From positions 23,382-87,381 of the IMG/VR virus record IMGVR_UViG_3300013136_000003: a stretch of DNA of 64,000 bases. One strand, 5' to 3'. Below the pieces are notes generated by a model, which ran no database searches, was not told where the DNA came from, and saw only the letters and a program-made list of their open reading frames with translations. Below are positions 24,344-33,073 of this stretch, one piece after another. A program made the position numbers and the translations under genes. The stretch comes from a virus. Numbering within the stretch: position 1 is the first letter of the stretch; each line of letters starts with the position of its first letter.

Positions 24344-26225
24344 GAAGGTCCAACCTAACCGAAACGCTTCTTCCTACGTAACCGTAAACATTCAAATAGA
24401 TGAACTGCTGCCTTGACGAATTTACAGCTCCGTACTGACTCTTAGCTATAACTCCGTAAACGTTCTGGTGACCAGCAATGTAAAAATGATCTTGCGCGCG
24501 TGCTCCTATCTTGTCAGCTGTCGTAACTGCAGATAACGGGTAAGCCGTCAAATTTAACCCTGTGTACGGCGGTTGGATCGTTTCTCCGGACACAGCATTT
24601 GTTAACCTAGCTGTTCCGTTTTGTAGATCTTCAATAGATGCATTTCTGGGTCTTCTCATAGGCCCTATAGACCCTGTCCATGCAATGTAAACCGGAATAG
24701 CCCAGCTCTGTCTCATCAATTCTCTCTGTGGCGGACCCAACACGATGAATGGCATTGAGTAATAGAAAACTCTCTCTCTAAACGATTTTAGCAGAGTCCG
24801 GTAATTTTCAACGTTCGGCCGGTTCAACAGAGCGTCCTTTATGCTATTAGCAGAGGACGGAGCAAAACCAAACGTTCTAGGTTCAGTTGCCCTTTCGACG
24901 TTCTGAGTTGTCTGATCCTGCGCTCTTTTTTGACTAGCTGCACGAATTTCTTCCTGCCGCCTAGCTGCTGTTTCCGGAGACAGTTTATCCTCAATGTACT
25001 CTTTTTCTTCTCGGCTGAGATTAACGTTATCTAGGTCAGGAATTTCGTTCAGGTTTACTTTTACCCAAGCAGATTTATCTCTAGTGGTTCGGTTGTCCCT
25101 ACCCTGAAGAGGATCTATCTCGTTACTTTGAACTCTGATCATTTCCTTGATGTTGAGAGCGTAATATTGACCATCCTGGTAAGTTGCAACTTCGCGAATA
25201 GGAAGAGGCTCGTAATCTGGCCGGTATAGGTAATCCTTAACGACTATGAAATCGCCAATGTCCCAATCCGCATCTGGGTCTGCGCCGAACCGTGAAATTC
25301 TGGCGATCAATCTCTTTCTAATCAATCGTTCTTCCCTAGCTGCTCTTTCTCTAGCTTGTTCGGCCTCTCTAGCAGCTCTTTCTCTAGCAGCGATCTCTGC
25401 TCTAGCCCTGGATTCTCTAATCGACCTGTATTTTTCTTCGGTTAATCTGCTGTCTCTCACCAACGACCTAAGGTACTGATCGCTGAGTGTTGACAAAAAT
25501 TCTTCGGGTAGCTGTTGAAACAGTTCATCGTCCATATCAAACTGATCTGGATCAGTTCTTCTGGTACCGATAGCATCATTTATGAATCTCATAGCTGCGC
25601 TGAGCTTGGTGTTCTGGTCCAAATTTTTGTCCAATGCCATCCAGTTACTGGAACCAACGATTGCGTGAACGTCTTCTTCCGTTAAATTTCCGTTAGCGTC
25701 CTTTTTTACTTCAAGCATTGATGCCCACACGTTGTCCTTTTCTCTAGTTCCACTAGGATTGGAAGATATGTAACCGACTGTTCTCACAAGAGCACGGTAC
25801 AGCTTTGCTCCAAGCTTTGTTCCGCGTAAACCCAAAGGAATACCGTCATTTGGAAAGTGGCTCCTTTGGTAAGAATCAGGAGCGTCAGTTTTCATGTAAA
25901 TTGCGTCCGAGTCGTTAGGGTAAACGTCCTTCCATTTTCCAACCACCTTAATCAAACGACTTTCGTTATCACGTTTCATTTCTTGCATGATCTGTGCAAT
26001 TTCAGGATTATTAAACCTAGGATAGTACTTTCTCTCGCCGCCTGATCTTTCCATTGTGATGTCTGAACTTCGTGTCGCTTTCAACAAGGCAAGCAACCGT
26101 CCTAACTTTTGAGTAAATTGACGAACATCAGCTAATTTGCTGCCGGTTAACCTAGCAACGCTAGGAACACCCATTTCGGTGACTTCAGCCGATTCATTCA
26201 CCAAATCTATGAACGATTTGATCAT
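24312..26225 (-). CDS. Large tagged virion protein
   Basis: 637 residues with the tag MIKSFIDLVNESAEVTE. The middle has a long Arg/Ala/Glu helix (about 275-310) likely to be a coiled coil. The C-terminal part is beta-rich with a PFIVLGPPQREL segment. No family recognised. Late promoter at 26246-26253 and the tag point to a packaged structural or internal protein. Confidence 0.8.
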   Translation of the reverse strand: MIKSFIDLVNESAEVTEMGVPSVARLTGSKLADVRQFTQKLGRLLALLKATRSSDITMERSGGERKYYPRFNNPEIAQIMQEMKRDNESRLIKVVGKWKDVYPNDSDAIYMKTDAPDSYQRSHFPNDGIPLGLRGTKLGAKLYRALVRTVGYISSNPSGTREKDNVWASMLEVKKDANGNLTEEDVHAIVGSSNWMALDKNLDQNTKLSAAMRFINDAIGTRRTDPDQFDMDDELFQQLPEEFLSTLSDQYLRSLVRDSRLTEEKYRSIRESRARAEIAARERAAREAEQARERAAREERLIRKRLIARISRFGADPDADWDIGDFIVVKDYLYRPDYEPLPIREVATYQDGQYYALNIKEMIRVQSNEIDPLQGRDNRTTRDKSAWVKVNLNEIPDLDNVNLSREEKEYIEDKLSPETAARRQEEIRAASQKRAQDQTTQNVERATEPRTFGFAPSSANSIKDALLNRPNVENYRTLLKSFRERVFYYSMPFIVLGPPQRELMRQSWAIPVYIAWTGSIGPMRRPRNASIEDLQNGTARLTNAVSGETIQPPYTGLNLTAYPLSAVTTADKIGARAQDHFYIAGHQNVYGVIAKSQYGAVNSSRQQFIYLNVYGYVGRSVSVRLDLLRKLGAPQVI

Positions 26226-26245
26226 TAAGTTTTACCTTTTTTCTT

Positions 26246-26253
26246 TATTTATT
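26246..26253 (-). promoter_or_regulatory. Late-type promoter AATAAATA (minus strand)
   Basis: 21 bases before the leftward gene at 26225; back to back with a rightward copy at 26278. Confidence 0.65.
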
Positions 26254-26277
26254 CGGCAAGTCGGTAGCAACCTGAGC

Positions 26278-26285
26278 TATAAATA
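26278..26285 (+). promoter_or_regulatory. T4-type late promoter TATAAATA
   Basis: Perfect octamer only five bases before ATG 26291, so the transcript would be nearly leaderless. Confidence 0.65.
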
Positions 26286-26290
26286 TTTAC

Positions 26291-26992
26291 ATGCAGACAG
26301 TAACTATAAAAAAGGATGGAATTTTCTTCTCGTTTTGGGACGAGCAGGTCGCTTCGTGGGTAGATAGAAACATACTGGACTCAGATTTTCCTATCTCTCA
26401 CTACTTGCCATATAACACCAGAGTAGAAGGCGAGATAACAATACGAGATTTTCTGAAACACCTTTCTCACTTTAGACCGCAAGTCCAACAGATATTTGCA
26501 AACGCTCTATCTGGAATAACCTGCGATCAGATTGCTGAGATCATAGAAACGTCAAAGAAACCGAAATCAAACGTTCCGATGAACGCTGTTTACTTATTCA
26601 AAATGGGTAAAGTCTTTCCGGTAAAGGATGAGGAAATTGATTACCTCAGCACGTACTCAGTTCTCATGGGTTTGTTCGTGGAAGAAAACGTCGAAGAGGA
26701 TAAAGTTTATCACCTGTCAGCGTTCGACGTTAGAGATTGGGTTGATCTGCCGTTCGCTATCGATAGTTTTATGGAATACACTGACGTGCAGACCGAAGAA
26801 ATCCTGCTAAACGGATTGATCGATTGGAAATTTTTCGAAGTGATTCACGCAGTTCTCAACCAGATAACTCTAACTTTTCAGATCAGGCAGATGACGTCAA
26901 CCGTCGATTTAAAGAAATTGGAAAGCGGTCCTATGCTGATAGGCGAATTATTAGTGTGGATCGATGAACTAGATAGAATATTTGCTAACTAA
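26291..26992 (+). CDS. Unknown late protein
   Basis: 233 residues, acidic, mainly helical (FAIDSFMEYTDVQTEEIL). Late promoter. No tag and no motif I recognise; T4-like tail or neck completion proteins have this size, but the evidence is context only. Confidence 0.75.
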   Translation: MQTVTIKKDGIFFSFWDEQVASWVDRNILDSDFPISHYLPYNTRVEGEITIRDFLKHLSHFRPQVQQIFANALSGITCDQIAEIIETSKKPKSNVPMNAVYLFKMGKVFPVKDEEIDYLSTYSVLMGLFVEENVEEDKVYHLSAFDVRDWVDLPFAIDSFMEYTDVQTEEILLNGLIDWKFFEVIHAVLNQITLTFQIRQMTSTVDLKKLESGPMLIGELLVWIDELDRIFAN

Positions 26993-27544
26993 TTAAGTAG
27001 GGTAAGAAGTTCTTCCAGCATCTGGCGGTGGAGGAGTTGGTTCTGGATCCTGACCGGTTTGATCTCCTCTAGACTGTCCGCTTGGGTAAGGTCGTTGATC
27101 ATAACCGTATCCCTGATCGTAGCCGCCGTTATCATAGCCTTGATCATAACCATATCCCTGATCGTAACCGTAACCATTTCCGTAACCTCCGCCGTATCTA
27201 GGATCGTAATCGCCAAACCGTTTCTGTCTCTGTATCTGCCACGTGATGTACCCTCCGACCGCAAACTCAAGAGATGCCCACATGATGAAATCGTACATTG
27301 TGAGATCCTGGTACTTAAAGATCAAGAAGAGTATCATCCCCAACTGGCCGACGATAAACGAAAAACCTGACTCCATTCTCTTCTTTGAAAAGTAAGATGG
27401 TTGACTTGAATAGAGTTTGCCTATCTCTTGAATGAACCACTTGGTGTTGTTCCAGCCAAAGAACCAATCGTTCCTTCCTCTAGGAGGTGGAGTTGGCCTA
27501 GGTCTAGGTCTTGGTCTGTGATTTCGGTTACGGTTCGAAGTCAT
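26993..27544 (-). CDS. Membrane protein with Gly/Tyr/Asp/Gln repeats
   Basis: 183 residues. Arg/Pro-rich N-terminus (RPRPRPRPTPPPRG), two membrane segments (FSFIVGQLGMILFLIF; FIMWASLEFAVGGYITW) and a C-terminal run of GYGYDQ-type repeats. Ends close to the convergent gene at 26992. Unknown function. Confidence 0.75.
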   Translation of the reverse strand: MTSNRNRNHRPRPRPRPTPPPRGRNDWFFGWNNTKWFIQEIGKLYSSQPSYFSKKRMESGFSFIVGQLGMILFLIFKYQDLTMYDFIMWASLEFAVGGYITWQIQRQKRFGDYDPRYGGGYGNGYGYDQGYGYDQGYDNGGYDQGYGYDQRPYPSGQSRGDQTGQDPEPTPPPPDAGRTSYPT

Positions 27545-27872
27545 TGCTCTCTGATACGTTGTACTTTTTCATCGGTGCTGACCGCTGGTCAGTTAGATCT
27601 CGCCACAGGTCTCTAACATCTGGTTGTCCAAGAGCCCCGGTCTGAACCATCGTGTAAAATTCATTGTCAGAATTTTGCATCATGCTAAACCAAGTCTCAA
27701 GGCTGGGTTTTTTGTCCAGCTCTTTCACTCTGACCTTTAGCCGTCTGAACCTTGGAAAAAGTTCAAACTCGTAACGCGTTCCCTTGTACCGACGGTTCAT
27801 GTCCAAGTCCGAGAGGTTTCTTAAAGGCCTAGCATTTTCGCTAATCCATTGATCGAATGTTAAAATGTCCAT
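27528..27872 (-). CDS. Tagged protein, putative internal virion protein
   Basis: Start chosen at ATG 27872, downstream of the late promoter, giving 114 residues beginning MDILTFDQWISENARPL, a good copy of the tag (F-x-x-W-I-x-E-N). The rest is charged, with an Arg-rich middle. Overlaps the next leftward gene by 17 bases. Confidence 0.75.
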   Translation of the reverse strand: MDILTFDQWISENARPLRNLSDLDMNRRYKGTRYEFELFPRFRRLKVRVKELDKKPSLETWFSMMQNSDNEFYTMVQTGALGQPDVRDLWRDLTDQRSAPMKKYNVSESNDFEP

Positions 27873-27880
27873 GCTACTGT

Positions 27881-27888
27881 TATTTATT
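27881..27888 (-). promoter_or_regulatory. Late-type promoter AATAAATA (minus strand)
   Basis: Eight bases before ATG 27872; half of a divergent late promoter pair. Confidence 0.65.
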
Positions 27889-27898
27889 CTGAGAAGCG

Positions 27899-27906
27899 GA
27901 TAAATA
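27899..27906 (+). promoter_or_regulatory. Late-type promoter GATAAATA
   Basis: 20 bases before ATG 27927; other half of the divergent pair. Confidence 0.65.
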
Positions 27907-27926
27907 AAGAAAAAGAATCTAGCCAC

Positions 27927-28376
27927 ATGCCTATTCAAATGTATGAGGAATGGTTGAAAGAGTCGGAAAAAGTCGATCCTCAAGCTGTTCCAACCGCTAG
28001 CCCAACTACTCAACCGGCTCCTAGCACTGATGTTCCGCCAGTCGGAGACATTCCGCTAGAAATCTCTCCAGAGGGTTCGCCTGAACCTACGACTGACTCT
28101 GTTGGTGAACCTGCTTCCGAATTGGAAGAGTTCGAACAGATAGACACTACTAGGAGAGACGCGATAAAAGCATTCAAAGACAAGCAGAAAGAGTACATGG
28201 AAATTCCGATCGAAATTAGGAACAGTCCTACTACCGACGAGGATAAGACGAAAGTTGAGAGCATAAAAGCTGAACTACAGACTCTAAACACAGCAATGAA
28301 AGATGCTGTTGCTGCTTACGACGCTTTTAACGATAAGATGCTAGGTTCCTCATCTGATGCAAACGAAGAGCCGTAA
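27927..28376 (+). CDS. Tagged Pro/Thr-rich protein
   Basis: 149 residues beginning MPIQMYEEWLKESEKVD, matching the tag with Y/W in the aromatic positions. A Pro/Thr/Ser-rich linker (about 20-65) leads to a helical domain with MKDAVAAYDAFNDKML. First gene of a late cluster of three tagged proteins. Confidence 0.75.
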   Translation: MPIQMYEEWLKESEKVDPQAVPTASPTTQPAPSTDVPPVGDIPLEISPEGSPEPTTDSVGEPASELEEFEQIDTTRRDAIKAFKDKQKEYMEIPIEIRNSPTTDEDKTKVESIKAELQTLNTAMKDAVAAYDAFNDKMLGSSSDANEEP

Positions 28377-28393
28377 AATAATCACGCAAGTTC

Positions 28394-28615
28394 ATGAAAC
28401 AGTTAGTTCTCGGCTTTGGACAGTTCGTTAACGAGATGTTCGCCCAAAATGAGAGCCATGAAAAGAAATCTGCCTGCTGCGGAGCAGCCGTGTTGGAAGA
28501 CGGTTGTTGCTCTGACTGCGGTGCAGCTGAACCGAAGGAAGTAAATGAAAACCCAGAAGCAGCAGGTGCTGCTCACATACACAAATCCACCGGCACAGAG
28601 CCTAAGGACGTGTAA
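28394..28615 (+). CDS. Tagged small zinc-ribbon protein
   Basis: 73 residues beginning MKQLVLGFGQFVNEMFAQNE. After the tag comes CCGAAVLEDGCCSDCGAAE, a rubredoxin-like pair of Cys knuckles that should bind zinc. The tail is Glu/Ala-rich. A packaged zinc protein is an inference from the tag. Confidence 0.8.
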   Translation: MKQLVLGFGQFVNEMFAQNESHEKKSACCGAAVLEDGCCSDCGAAEPKEVNENPEAAGAAHIHKSTGTEPKDV

Positions 28616-28632
28616 AAAGAACGCTAAACAGC

Positions 28633-29391
28633 ATGAAACAGTTTATTTTAGATTTTAAGGGATTCGTCAACGAGAATTTCGATCCAGAAAACGAACCTAT
28701 CGTTTCAGGAGAAGGCGGAGTTGAAACCGCTGAACTGCCAAAGGAAGTCGGAGACATCGCAGCGTCCATCATCAACGGAAATTTTGAAGGTCACAAGATC
28801 ATCGGAGTAGACGGGGATACGATAAGAGTGAAAACTTCAAAGCAAGATTTCAAGTATGCTCCAGACGTTCTCACGCTAAGGGACATGGGATTTGAAGCAT
28901 GGAGTGGTAAACCGTACGACGTAAAGTTGGAACTCGACGATGCTGATCCAGCAACCGGCGAACTTTCGTACTTCATAGAGTTCACACCAAAAGCAGCCAG
29001 GAGAGCAAAGGTTGAAACCGGAGAGGATGACAACGAGGTAGAGGACGAGTACACAAAACCTAGTGAGTTTGAAGATCTTCCGGAAACTCCCGAAGAAGAT
29101 ACAACTGGTGTGGTTGGTAAGGGTGATAACTTGTTCAAGGACGAGGATGAACTCCCACCATCAGAAGACGAAGAAGATGAACTTTACGAGGGTCGTAAGA
29201 AAGCTCAGACCGGCGGATTCCCAAAGCTGAAGATCAAGCAAGCTCCTAAGAAGGACAACCCTAATCTCAACATACCTAAGGTTAAAGGAAAGGGATTTAA
29301 GCCTGAAACTAAGTTCGATCTCATGAAGAAAGACCCGAAAAAGATGGTCGAGGTTGACAAAGAAAAGAAAGAACCTCCTATCAAAAAGTAA
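28633..29391 (+). CDS. Tagged acidic/basic bipartite protein
   Basis: 252 residues beginning MKQFILDFKGFVNENFDPE, nearly the same leader as the gene before. Residues 30-130 form a beta-rich domain, 135-185 are very acidic, and the last 65 are Lys/Pro-rich. A basic tail would suit DNA binding inside the head. Confidence 0.8.
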   Translation: MKQFILDFKGFVNENFDPENEPIVSGEGGVETAELPKEVGDIAASIINGNFEGHKIIGVDGDTIRVKTSKQDFKYAPDVLTLRDMGFEAWSGKPYDVKLELDDADPATGELSYFIEFTPKAARRAKVETGEDDNEVEDEYTKPSEFEDLPETPEEDTTGVVGKGDNLFKDEDELPPSEDEEDELYEGRKKAQTGGFPKLKIKQAPKKDNPNLNIPKVKGKGFKPETKFDLMKKDPKKMVEVDKEKKEPPIKK

Positions 29392-29402
29392 ATCAGACAC
29401 TT

Positions 29403-29429
29403 AAAAAGCCGGCTAGTCCGGCTTTTTTT
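29403..29429 (+). terminator. Rho-independent terminator
   Basis: AAAAAGCCGG-CTAGT-CCGGCTTTTTTT. Confidence 0.9.
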
Positions 29430-29463
29430 GTTAAAGATTGGTACATTATCTAAAAACGCAGAC

Positions 29464-30012
29464 ATGAAAAAAGCAATCCTAGCAGCGGTTTTTACTATAC
29501 TATCGATTGCCGCTATTTCCCAAACCATCGAGCAAGCCTTCGTAGACAAGCTCAACGAAGTAAGAAAGGAAAAGAACCTTCCTGCTTTCGTAAGAGCAAG
29601 TGAGTTTGATTCAGCAGCCAAAGTTCAATCAACGTGGATGGTCAAGACCGTAACATTAAGTCACCAGCAAACCGTTCAGGTTCCAGGAATGAAATTGTTA
29701 GCTTACCCATGGGACCGTGGTCGTGAGTACGGAGTGGATGTTCTTTCAGAAAATTTGATACTGGCCGTGCAGTACAAAAACAACGGAATGACCGATTCTC
29801 TGTCTGTTGGAAATTCGATATTCCAAGTGTGGCACGATTCGAAGAACCACTTACAGAACATGATGGTCAATTACGGATCCGCTGTCGTTCCGACGATAGG
29901 CATAGCCATCACGGAATTTCCGGAGAGTAACAGTTGTTCAGTGGTTGCCGTGTTCGGAGTTAGACCTTTCCCGTCTGAGCTAGCAAGTTCGGAACATTCT
30001 CCGAACAAATAG
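29464..30012 (+). CDS. Secreted CAP-domain protein
   Basis: I start at ATG 29464, which gives a clean signal peptide, MKKAILAAVFTILSIAAISQ. The rest has CAP/SCP features: VDKLNEVRKEKNLPAFVRAS, the VWHDSKNHLQNMM helix and a beta core. 182 residues. CAP proteins are secreted and bind lipid or cleave peptides in some cases; why a phage would export one is unclear. Its 3' end overlaps the convergent gene by 53 bases. Confidence 0.8.
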   Translation: MKKAILAAVFTILSIAAISQTIEQAFVDKLNEVRKEKNLPAFVRASEFDSAAKVQSTWMVKTVTLSHQQTVQVPGMKLLAYPWDRGREYGVDVLSENLILAVQYKNNGMTDSLSVGNSIFQVWHDSKNHLQNMMVNYGSAVVPTIGIAITEFPESNSCSVVAVFGVRPFPSELASSEHSPNK

Positions 30013-31042
30013 TTGATATTGAAAATCTTGTAGCTTCCAGAGGTGAAAACACTCTGATCTTAAAGGAATCGTTTTCCCAACCTTTCGTAACAGTAACCGC
30101 GTAAACTCCCTCTTCTGCTCTCTGGTATTGACCTTTGACCACGTTCCAAGTGCCGTCCTGGTTTATTGCATTGGGCTGCAACTCTCTAACTGTCTTAGTG
30201 CTACCAAGCGCTCTTAACTCTGCGTTTATTTTTTCTTCAAGGTCAGGAATGGCTGATAACTTAGAGGCTAAAGTTGCAGATCCTTGAAAAGCACTCAAAA
30301 ATTCAGTGTCCTTATACTTCACGTAAAACATATCAGGTATGTGAAGAGAATTAAAGGATAGCGTTATCGTGTTTCCTGCGGCTATCGTGAGTACCAAGTC
30401 AGCTGAGTAACCGGCGTAATTGTTTTCGGCTGTCCCCATCTTGCCGTTAAAAAGACGATCTCTTAAACCGCAAGGAACTTTGATAGCTTCAGGAATTGGA
30501 GTTCCTGTCTGGACTAACTTCATCGATACGTACTGCCATTGCTTTCTTTCTTCTGGTGTATTTCCTGCACCCTGGTTAGGTTTTAGAACCTTTCTAAATT
30601 CTACTTTAGTCAACAGTCCCTGAGGAGTAGTCTTTAGAGATTCAGATAAGATGTTAGTTATCAACTGTTCCATGGTAGTTAACCTAGCTTCGCACAGCAG
30701 AGCGTTTCCGCTCGGATCGTTCTGTCCATTCCCTGTGTAACCCTCACTTTGCAACTTTTGAACGAGCTGAGGAGTCAACCGTAAAGTTGAGGTGGACGCG
30801 GTGAGTTCGATGATTGTCTTGCCGTTCATGTACTTTGGAATGAGAAGTTCAGCAAAAACAGGTTTAAGATCGGTTTTCAAAATTTCTACCTGGTTAGGTG
30901 GGATTTCGGACGCCAGGTACCTACCACTTTCGAAGTTAAAGGCAAACTTTACTTCCTGGTTTAAGCCCACCTGAAAGGCCTCAGTCACCTCAGAGAACAA
31001 TGATTCGAACAGCTGTATGTACTTGGTTTTCATGCTAGACAA
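29960..31042 (-). CDS. Tagged virion protein
   Basis: 360 residues (357 from ATG 31033, which gives MKTKYIQLFESLFSEVTEA). The leader fits the tag. The body is an alpha/beta protein with a Leu-rich first half and a beta-rich second half; no known domain. Led by a minus-strand late promoter. Confidence 0.78.
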   Translation of the reverse strand: MSSMKTKYIQLFESLFSEVTEAFQVGLNQEVKFAFNFESGRYLASEIPPNQVEILKTDLKPVFAELLIPKYMNGKTIIELTASTSTLRLTPQLVQKLQSEGYTGNGQNDPSGNALLCEARLTTMEQLITNILSESLKTTPQGLLTKVEFRKVLKPNQGAGNTPEERKQWQYVSMKLVQTGTPIPEAIKVPCGLRDRLFNGKMGTAENNYAGYSADLVLTIAAGNTITLSFNSLHIPDMFYVKYKDTEFLSAFQGSATLASKLSAIPDLEEKINAELRALGSTKTVRELQPNAINQDGTWNVVKGQYQRAEEGVYAVTVTKGWENDSFKIRVFSPLEATRFSISTICSENVPNLLAQTGKV

Positions 31043-31060
31043 AAATGGGGCGATTTTAGT

Positions 31061-31068
31061 TATTTATC
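31061..31068 (-). promoter_or_regulatory. Late-type promoter GATAAATA (minus strand)
   Basis: 18 bases before the leftward gene at 31042. Confidence 0.65.
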
Positions 31069-31097
31069 TCCTCACGTATTCTAATTAGCTATCGATC

Positions 31098-31426
31098 CTA
31101 CAGGCGAAGAAGTATCTTCAACTGGCCGTCGTAGGTGTACTGCATGGTGATGGCCGATCCCGACAGAGTGTACGTGTTGGTTGAGCTGTCGCCCCAGTCG
31201 GTGTCGATTACCGCCCCCGAATTTCCAGCTATGGAGAACCCCTGAGGGTACGATGTCGGAAAGCTGTAGTTGTCTGACGGAGCATCGACGAAGAAGGCAA
31301 TGACCGGCCCTCCGCCCGGAGTCTCCGGTAACAGCAGGACCTGGTTGGCCGGGCTAGGGTCGACCGTGTCCAGTTCCACCGTGCTGTTGGTTTAGTAGCT
31401 CTAACTACGACTCTCGCGTGCGCCAT
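31098..31426 (-). pseudogene. Small late gene with apparent frameshift
   Basis: Starts at ATG 31426 (MAHARVVVRATKPT) just after a late promoter. Convincing protein then continues in the -1 frame from about 31391 (VELDTVDPSPANQVLLLPET, GFSIAGNSGAVIDTDWGDSS) to 31098. The +0 frame gives an Arg-rich, implausible product. One base lost near 31385-31400 would explain it. The product resembles small beta-rich tail or head decoration proteins, but this is a guess. Confidence 0.55.
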
Positions 31427-31452
31427 GTTCCGGTAAGTTAAGGTTCTTTCAT

Positions 31453-31460
31453 TTATCTAT
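31453..31460 (-). promoter_or_regulatory. Late-type promoter AGATAAAT (minus strand)
   Basis: ATAGATAAATG on the minus strand, about 26 bases before ATG 31426. Confidence 0.5.
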
Positions 31461-31570
31461 TCGCAGCACCCGCTCGCGCCCAAGTGTGGGGTAACTCGGC
31501 GGGTGCACAGCACTGCAAACCCAAAACCGGGGCTCGGTAAGGCAGTAAAAGACCCAAAATTCAGAACTAT

Positions 31571-31969
31571 ATGCCGAACCGCAAGGAAAAGTTAAAAGAG
31601 CTCGAAAAGTTCGCCGAAGCTCTGGCCAAGGACGTGATCTCCAAGGACCTTGACAAGCTCAAGAGCGACATCATACTGGTCCTGTACCTGTCGGTAGCGG
31701 GCATGTCACCGAGCAAAGTGCCGATCCTAGCGAGGTCAGCGGCAGAGGGCCTTCACCAAGCCGTCCCGGACGCCAGGCTGGTCGTCATACCGACGAGCAA
31801 CCAGGATACCCGGCTTGAGTGCATCAACCCCCGCTTAGCCGAGCCTGAAGAGAGAGCAAAACTCCTCGAAACCATGGAAAAAGTGGACCGAGACTTCCAG
31901 GAGTTCCTAAAAGCGGTAAGTTTGCCAAAAGAAGAAAAAAGTGAAACACACCAAGAGAACCGTGCTTAG
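31571..31969 (+). CDS. Unknown charged protein
   Basis: 132 residues, strongly helical and charged, with a short hydrophobic stretch LVLYLSVAGMSPSKVP. Start overlaps nothing; no clear promoter. First gene of the long rightward early block, with higher GC than the genes to the left. Confidence 0.65.
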   Translation: MPNRKEKLKELEKFAEALAKDVISKDLDKLKSDIILVLYLSVAGMSPSKVPILARSAAEGLHQAVPDARLVVIPTSNQDTRLECINPRLAEPEERAKLLETMEKVDRDFQEFLKAVSLPKEEKSETHQENRA

Positions 31970-32267
31970 GGTCCTTTACTGGGTTCAAGTGCTCCTTTTC
32001 GTACCAGCTCAAATTGCTCTGGTAATCCACTTAATCTGGATCCCGTACTGGCTCCTGACTGGGCGCAACGTCTTCAGCGATTACACCAACTGGCAGCCCC
32101 TATCGTTTTACGGGTTCTTACCGAGCAACAAGGAGCTTGACATGGTCGGAAAGAGCAAGCACACCAGAGACAGGAAAGGTCACCGCACGAACACGTGCTT
32201 CGGAACAGGATACGACAGCGCTTTCGGGTTCGGCGACAGGAGCCTGTGGGACCGGCTCGACGATTAA
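31941..32267 (+). CDS. Small membrane protein
   Basis: 108 residues from GTG 31941, overlapping the previous gene. Membrane segment VLYWVQVLLFVPAQIALVIH near the start; the C-terminus is Arg/Asp/Gly-rich. Start codon and function uncertain. Confidence 0.6.
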   Translation: MKHTKRTVLRVLYWVQVLLFVPAQIALVIHLIWIPYWLLTGRNVFSDYTNWQPLSFYGFLPSNKELDMVGKSKHTRDRKGHRTNTCFGTGYDSAFGFGDRSLWDRLDD

Positions 32268-32281
32268 AGGAATAAATAGGG

Positions 32282-32500
32282 TAAACAAGCCCAACCAAAT
32301 TAAAAAACAGAGATACTTTCTTCAGCAACCTTTGCCGGATAAATGCCAGGCGGTTCATAAGCGCTTTAGTAGTGCTAGCGATAGCAGCTTACTTGCTGAG
32401 AGCTGGACTGAACCCGCTGGAAGTCTTCGTAGCTGAGTTCGTCCCAGCTTTCCTAGTCTTCCTTGACTGGTACCTAACCGATTGCAAAAAAAAGCGATAG
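32282..32500 (+). CDS. Possible membrane protein without a standard start
   Basis: Open frame ending at TAG 32498-32500. Its translation, FISALVVLAIAAYLLRAG, then LEVFVAEFVPAFLVFLDWYL and a KKKR end, is a convincing double membrane helix. No ATG, GTG or TTG lies upstream of the first helix within the frame, which opens after TAA at 32282. A late-type AATAAATA (32271-32278) lies just before. Start may be non-standard or the 5' end may be altered. Confidence 0.4.
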
Positions 32501-32571
32501 AAACAGACCCCCAGCCCGGGGAGAATTTCCAACCCAGAGAAACGATACATTCAGAAACGCGAAAACCCAGA

Positions 32572-32600
32572 CCGGCCCCCAATAGGGGCCGGCTTTGCTT
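32572..32600 (+). terminator. GC-rich terminator
   Basis: CCGGCCCC-CAATA-GGGGCCGG followed by a T-rich run. Confidence 0.8.
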
Positions 32601-32615
32601 TAACCGAGAAAAAAG

Positions 32616-32733
32616 GTACCGGGAGCTCTCCTGGACCTGGGGAACTCAGGAAACCGAAAAAGCTCGGGGATCGGACCCCAGGACTTGGGGATTTGGGAAA
32701 AAAACAAAAGTGCACTTGCCGAGCTCCCGGTAC
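32616..32733. repeat. Long inverted repeat
   Basis: Perfect 13-bp arms GTACCGGGAGCTC (32616-32628) and its complement (32721-32733). Nested inside is CCTGGGG/CCCCAGG. Non-coding; would form a long stem in RNA or a cruciform in DNA. Confidence 0.75.
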
Positions 32734-32768
32734 ATCTTTTTACCAGTGCATATAAGGCCCCCAGGCAC

Positions 32769-32880
32769 CTCCCGGAGTGACCCTGGCGCACCTCCTGGAG
32801 TAGCCTGGGGTGACCTCCAGGAGTCACCTGGCAGGCCTTCTTGGAGCAGCCCTGGCCGGTGCCAGGCCAACCTCCCGGAG
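32769..32880. repeat. Five phased CTCCnGGAG palindromes
   Basis: Short palindromes CTCC-N-GGAG begin at 32769, 32792, 32815, 32838 (TTCTTGGAG) and 32872, i.e. spaced 23, 23, 23 and 34 bases. Each is followed by a C-C-T-G-G-like segment. Looks like an iteron or operator array. The 32501-32908 stretch has no gene I can support. Confidence 0.65.
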
Positions 32881-32908
32881 TAGACACCCGCCTGGCGGGC
32901 TTGGCCGC

Positions 32909-33019
32909 CTAGGTACCGTCGGCTACCAGGCCGGCGTACGGGTCCAGGCTCTTGGCAGGCTTGAGGATTCCGAGCTTGCGCATGGCGCGGTACTTGAGGG
33001 TTAGGAGCTTGAGCTTCAT
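32909..33019 (-). CDS. Very small basic protein
   Basis: 36 residues from ATG 33019: MKLKLLTLKYRAMRKLGILK and a short tail. Supported by a full phage-type promoter just upstream on the minus strand. Unknown function. Confidence 0.55.
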   Translation of the reverse strand: MKLKLLTLKYRAMRKLGILKPAKSLDPYAGLVADGT

Positions 33020-33039
33020 GGCTTCTGCAATTTGGTTAA

Positions 33040-33073
33040 GTAAATATAAGACCTTTTCGCGAAAGGAAAAAAT
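33040..33073 (-). promoter_or_regulatory. Early-type phage promoter (minus strand)
   Basis: Reverse strand reads ATTTTTTCCTTTCGCG then CTTATATTTAC. Confidence 0.85.

Noticed and set aside
32646-32887. Several overlapping frames in the palindrome array
   Set aside because: Both strands give low-complexity Gly/Pro/Leu/Ser products caused by the repeats, with no start signals.
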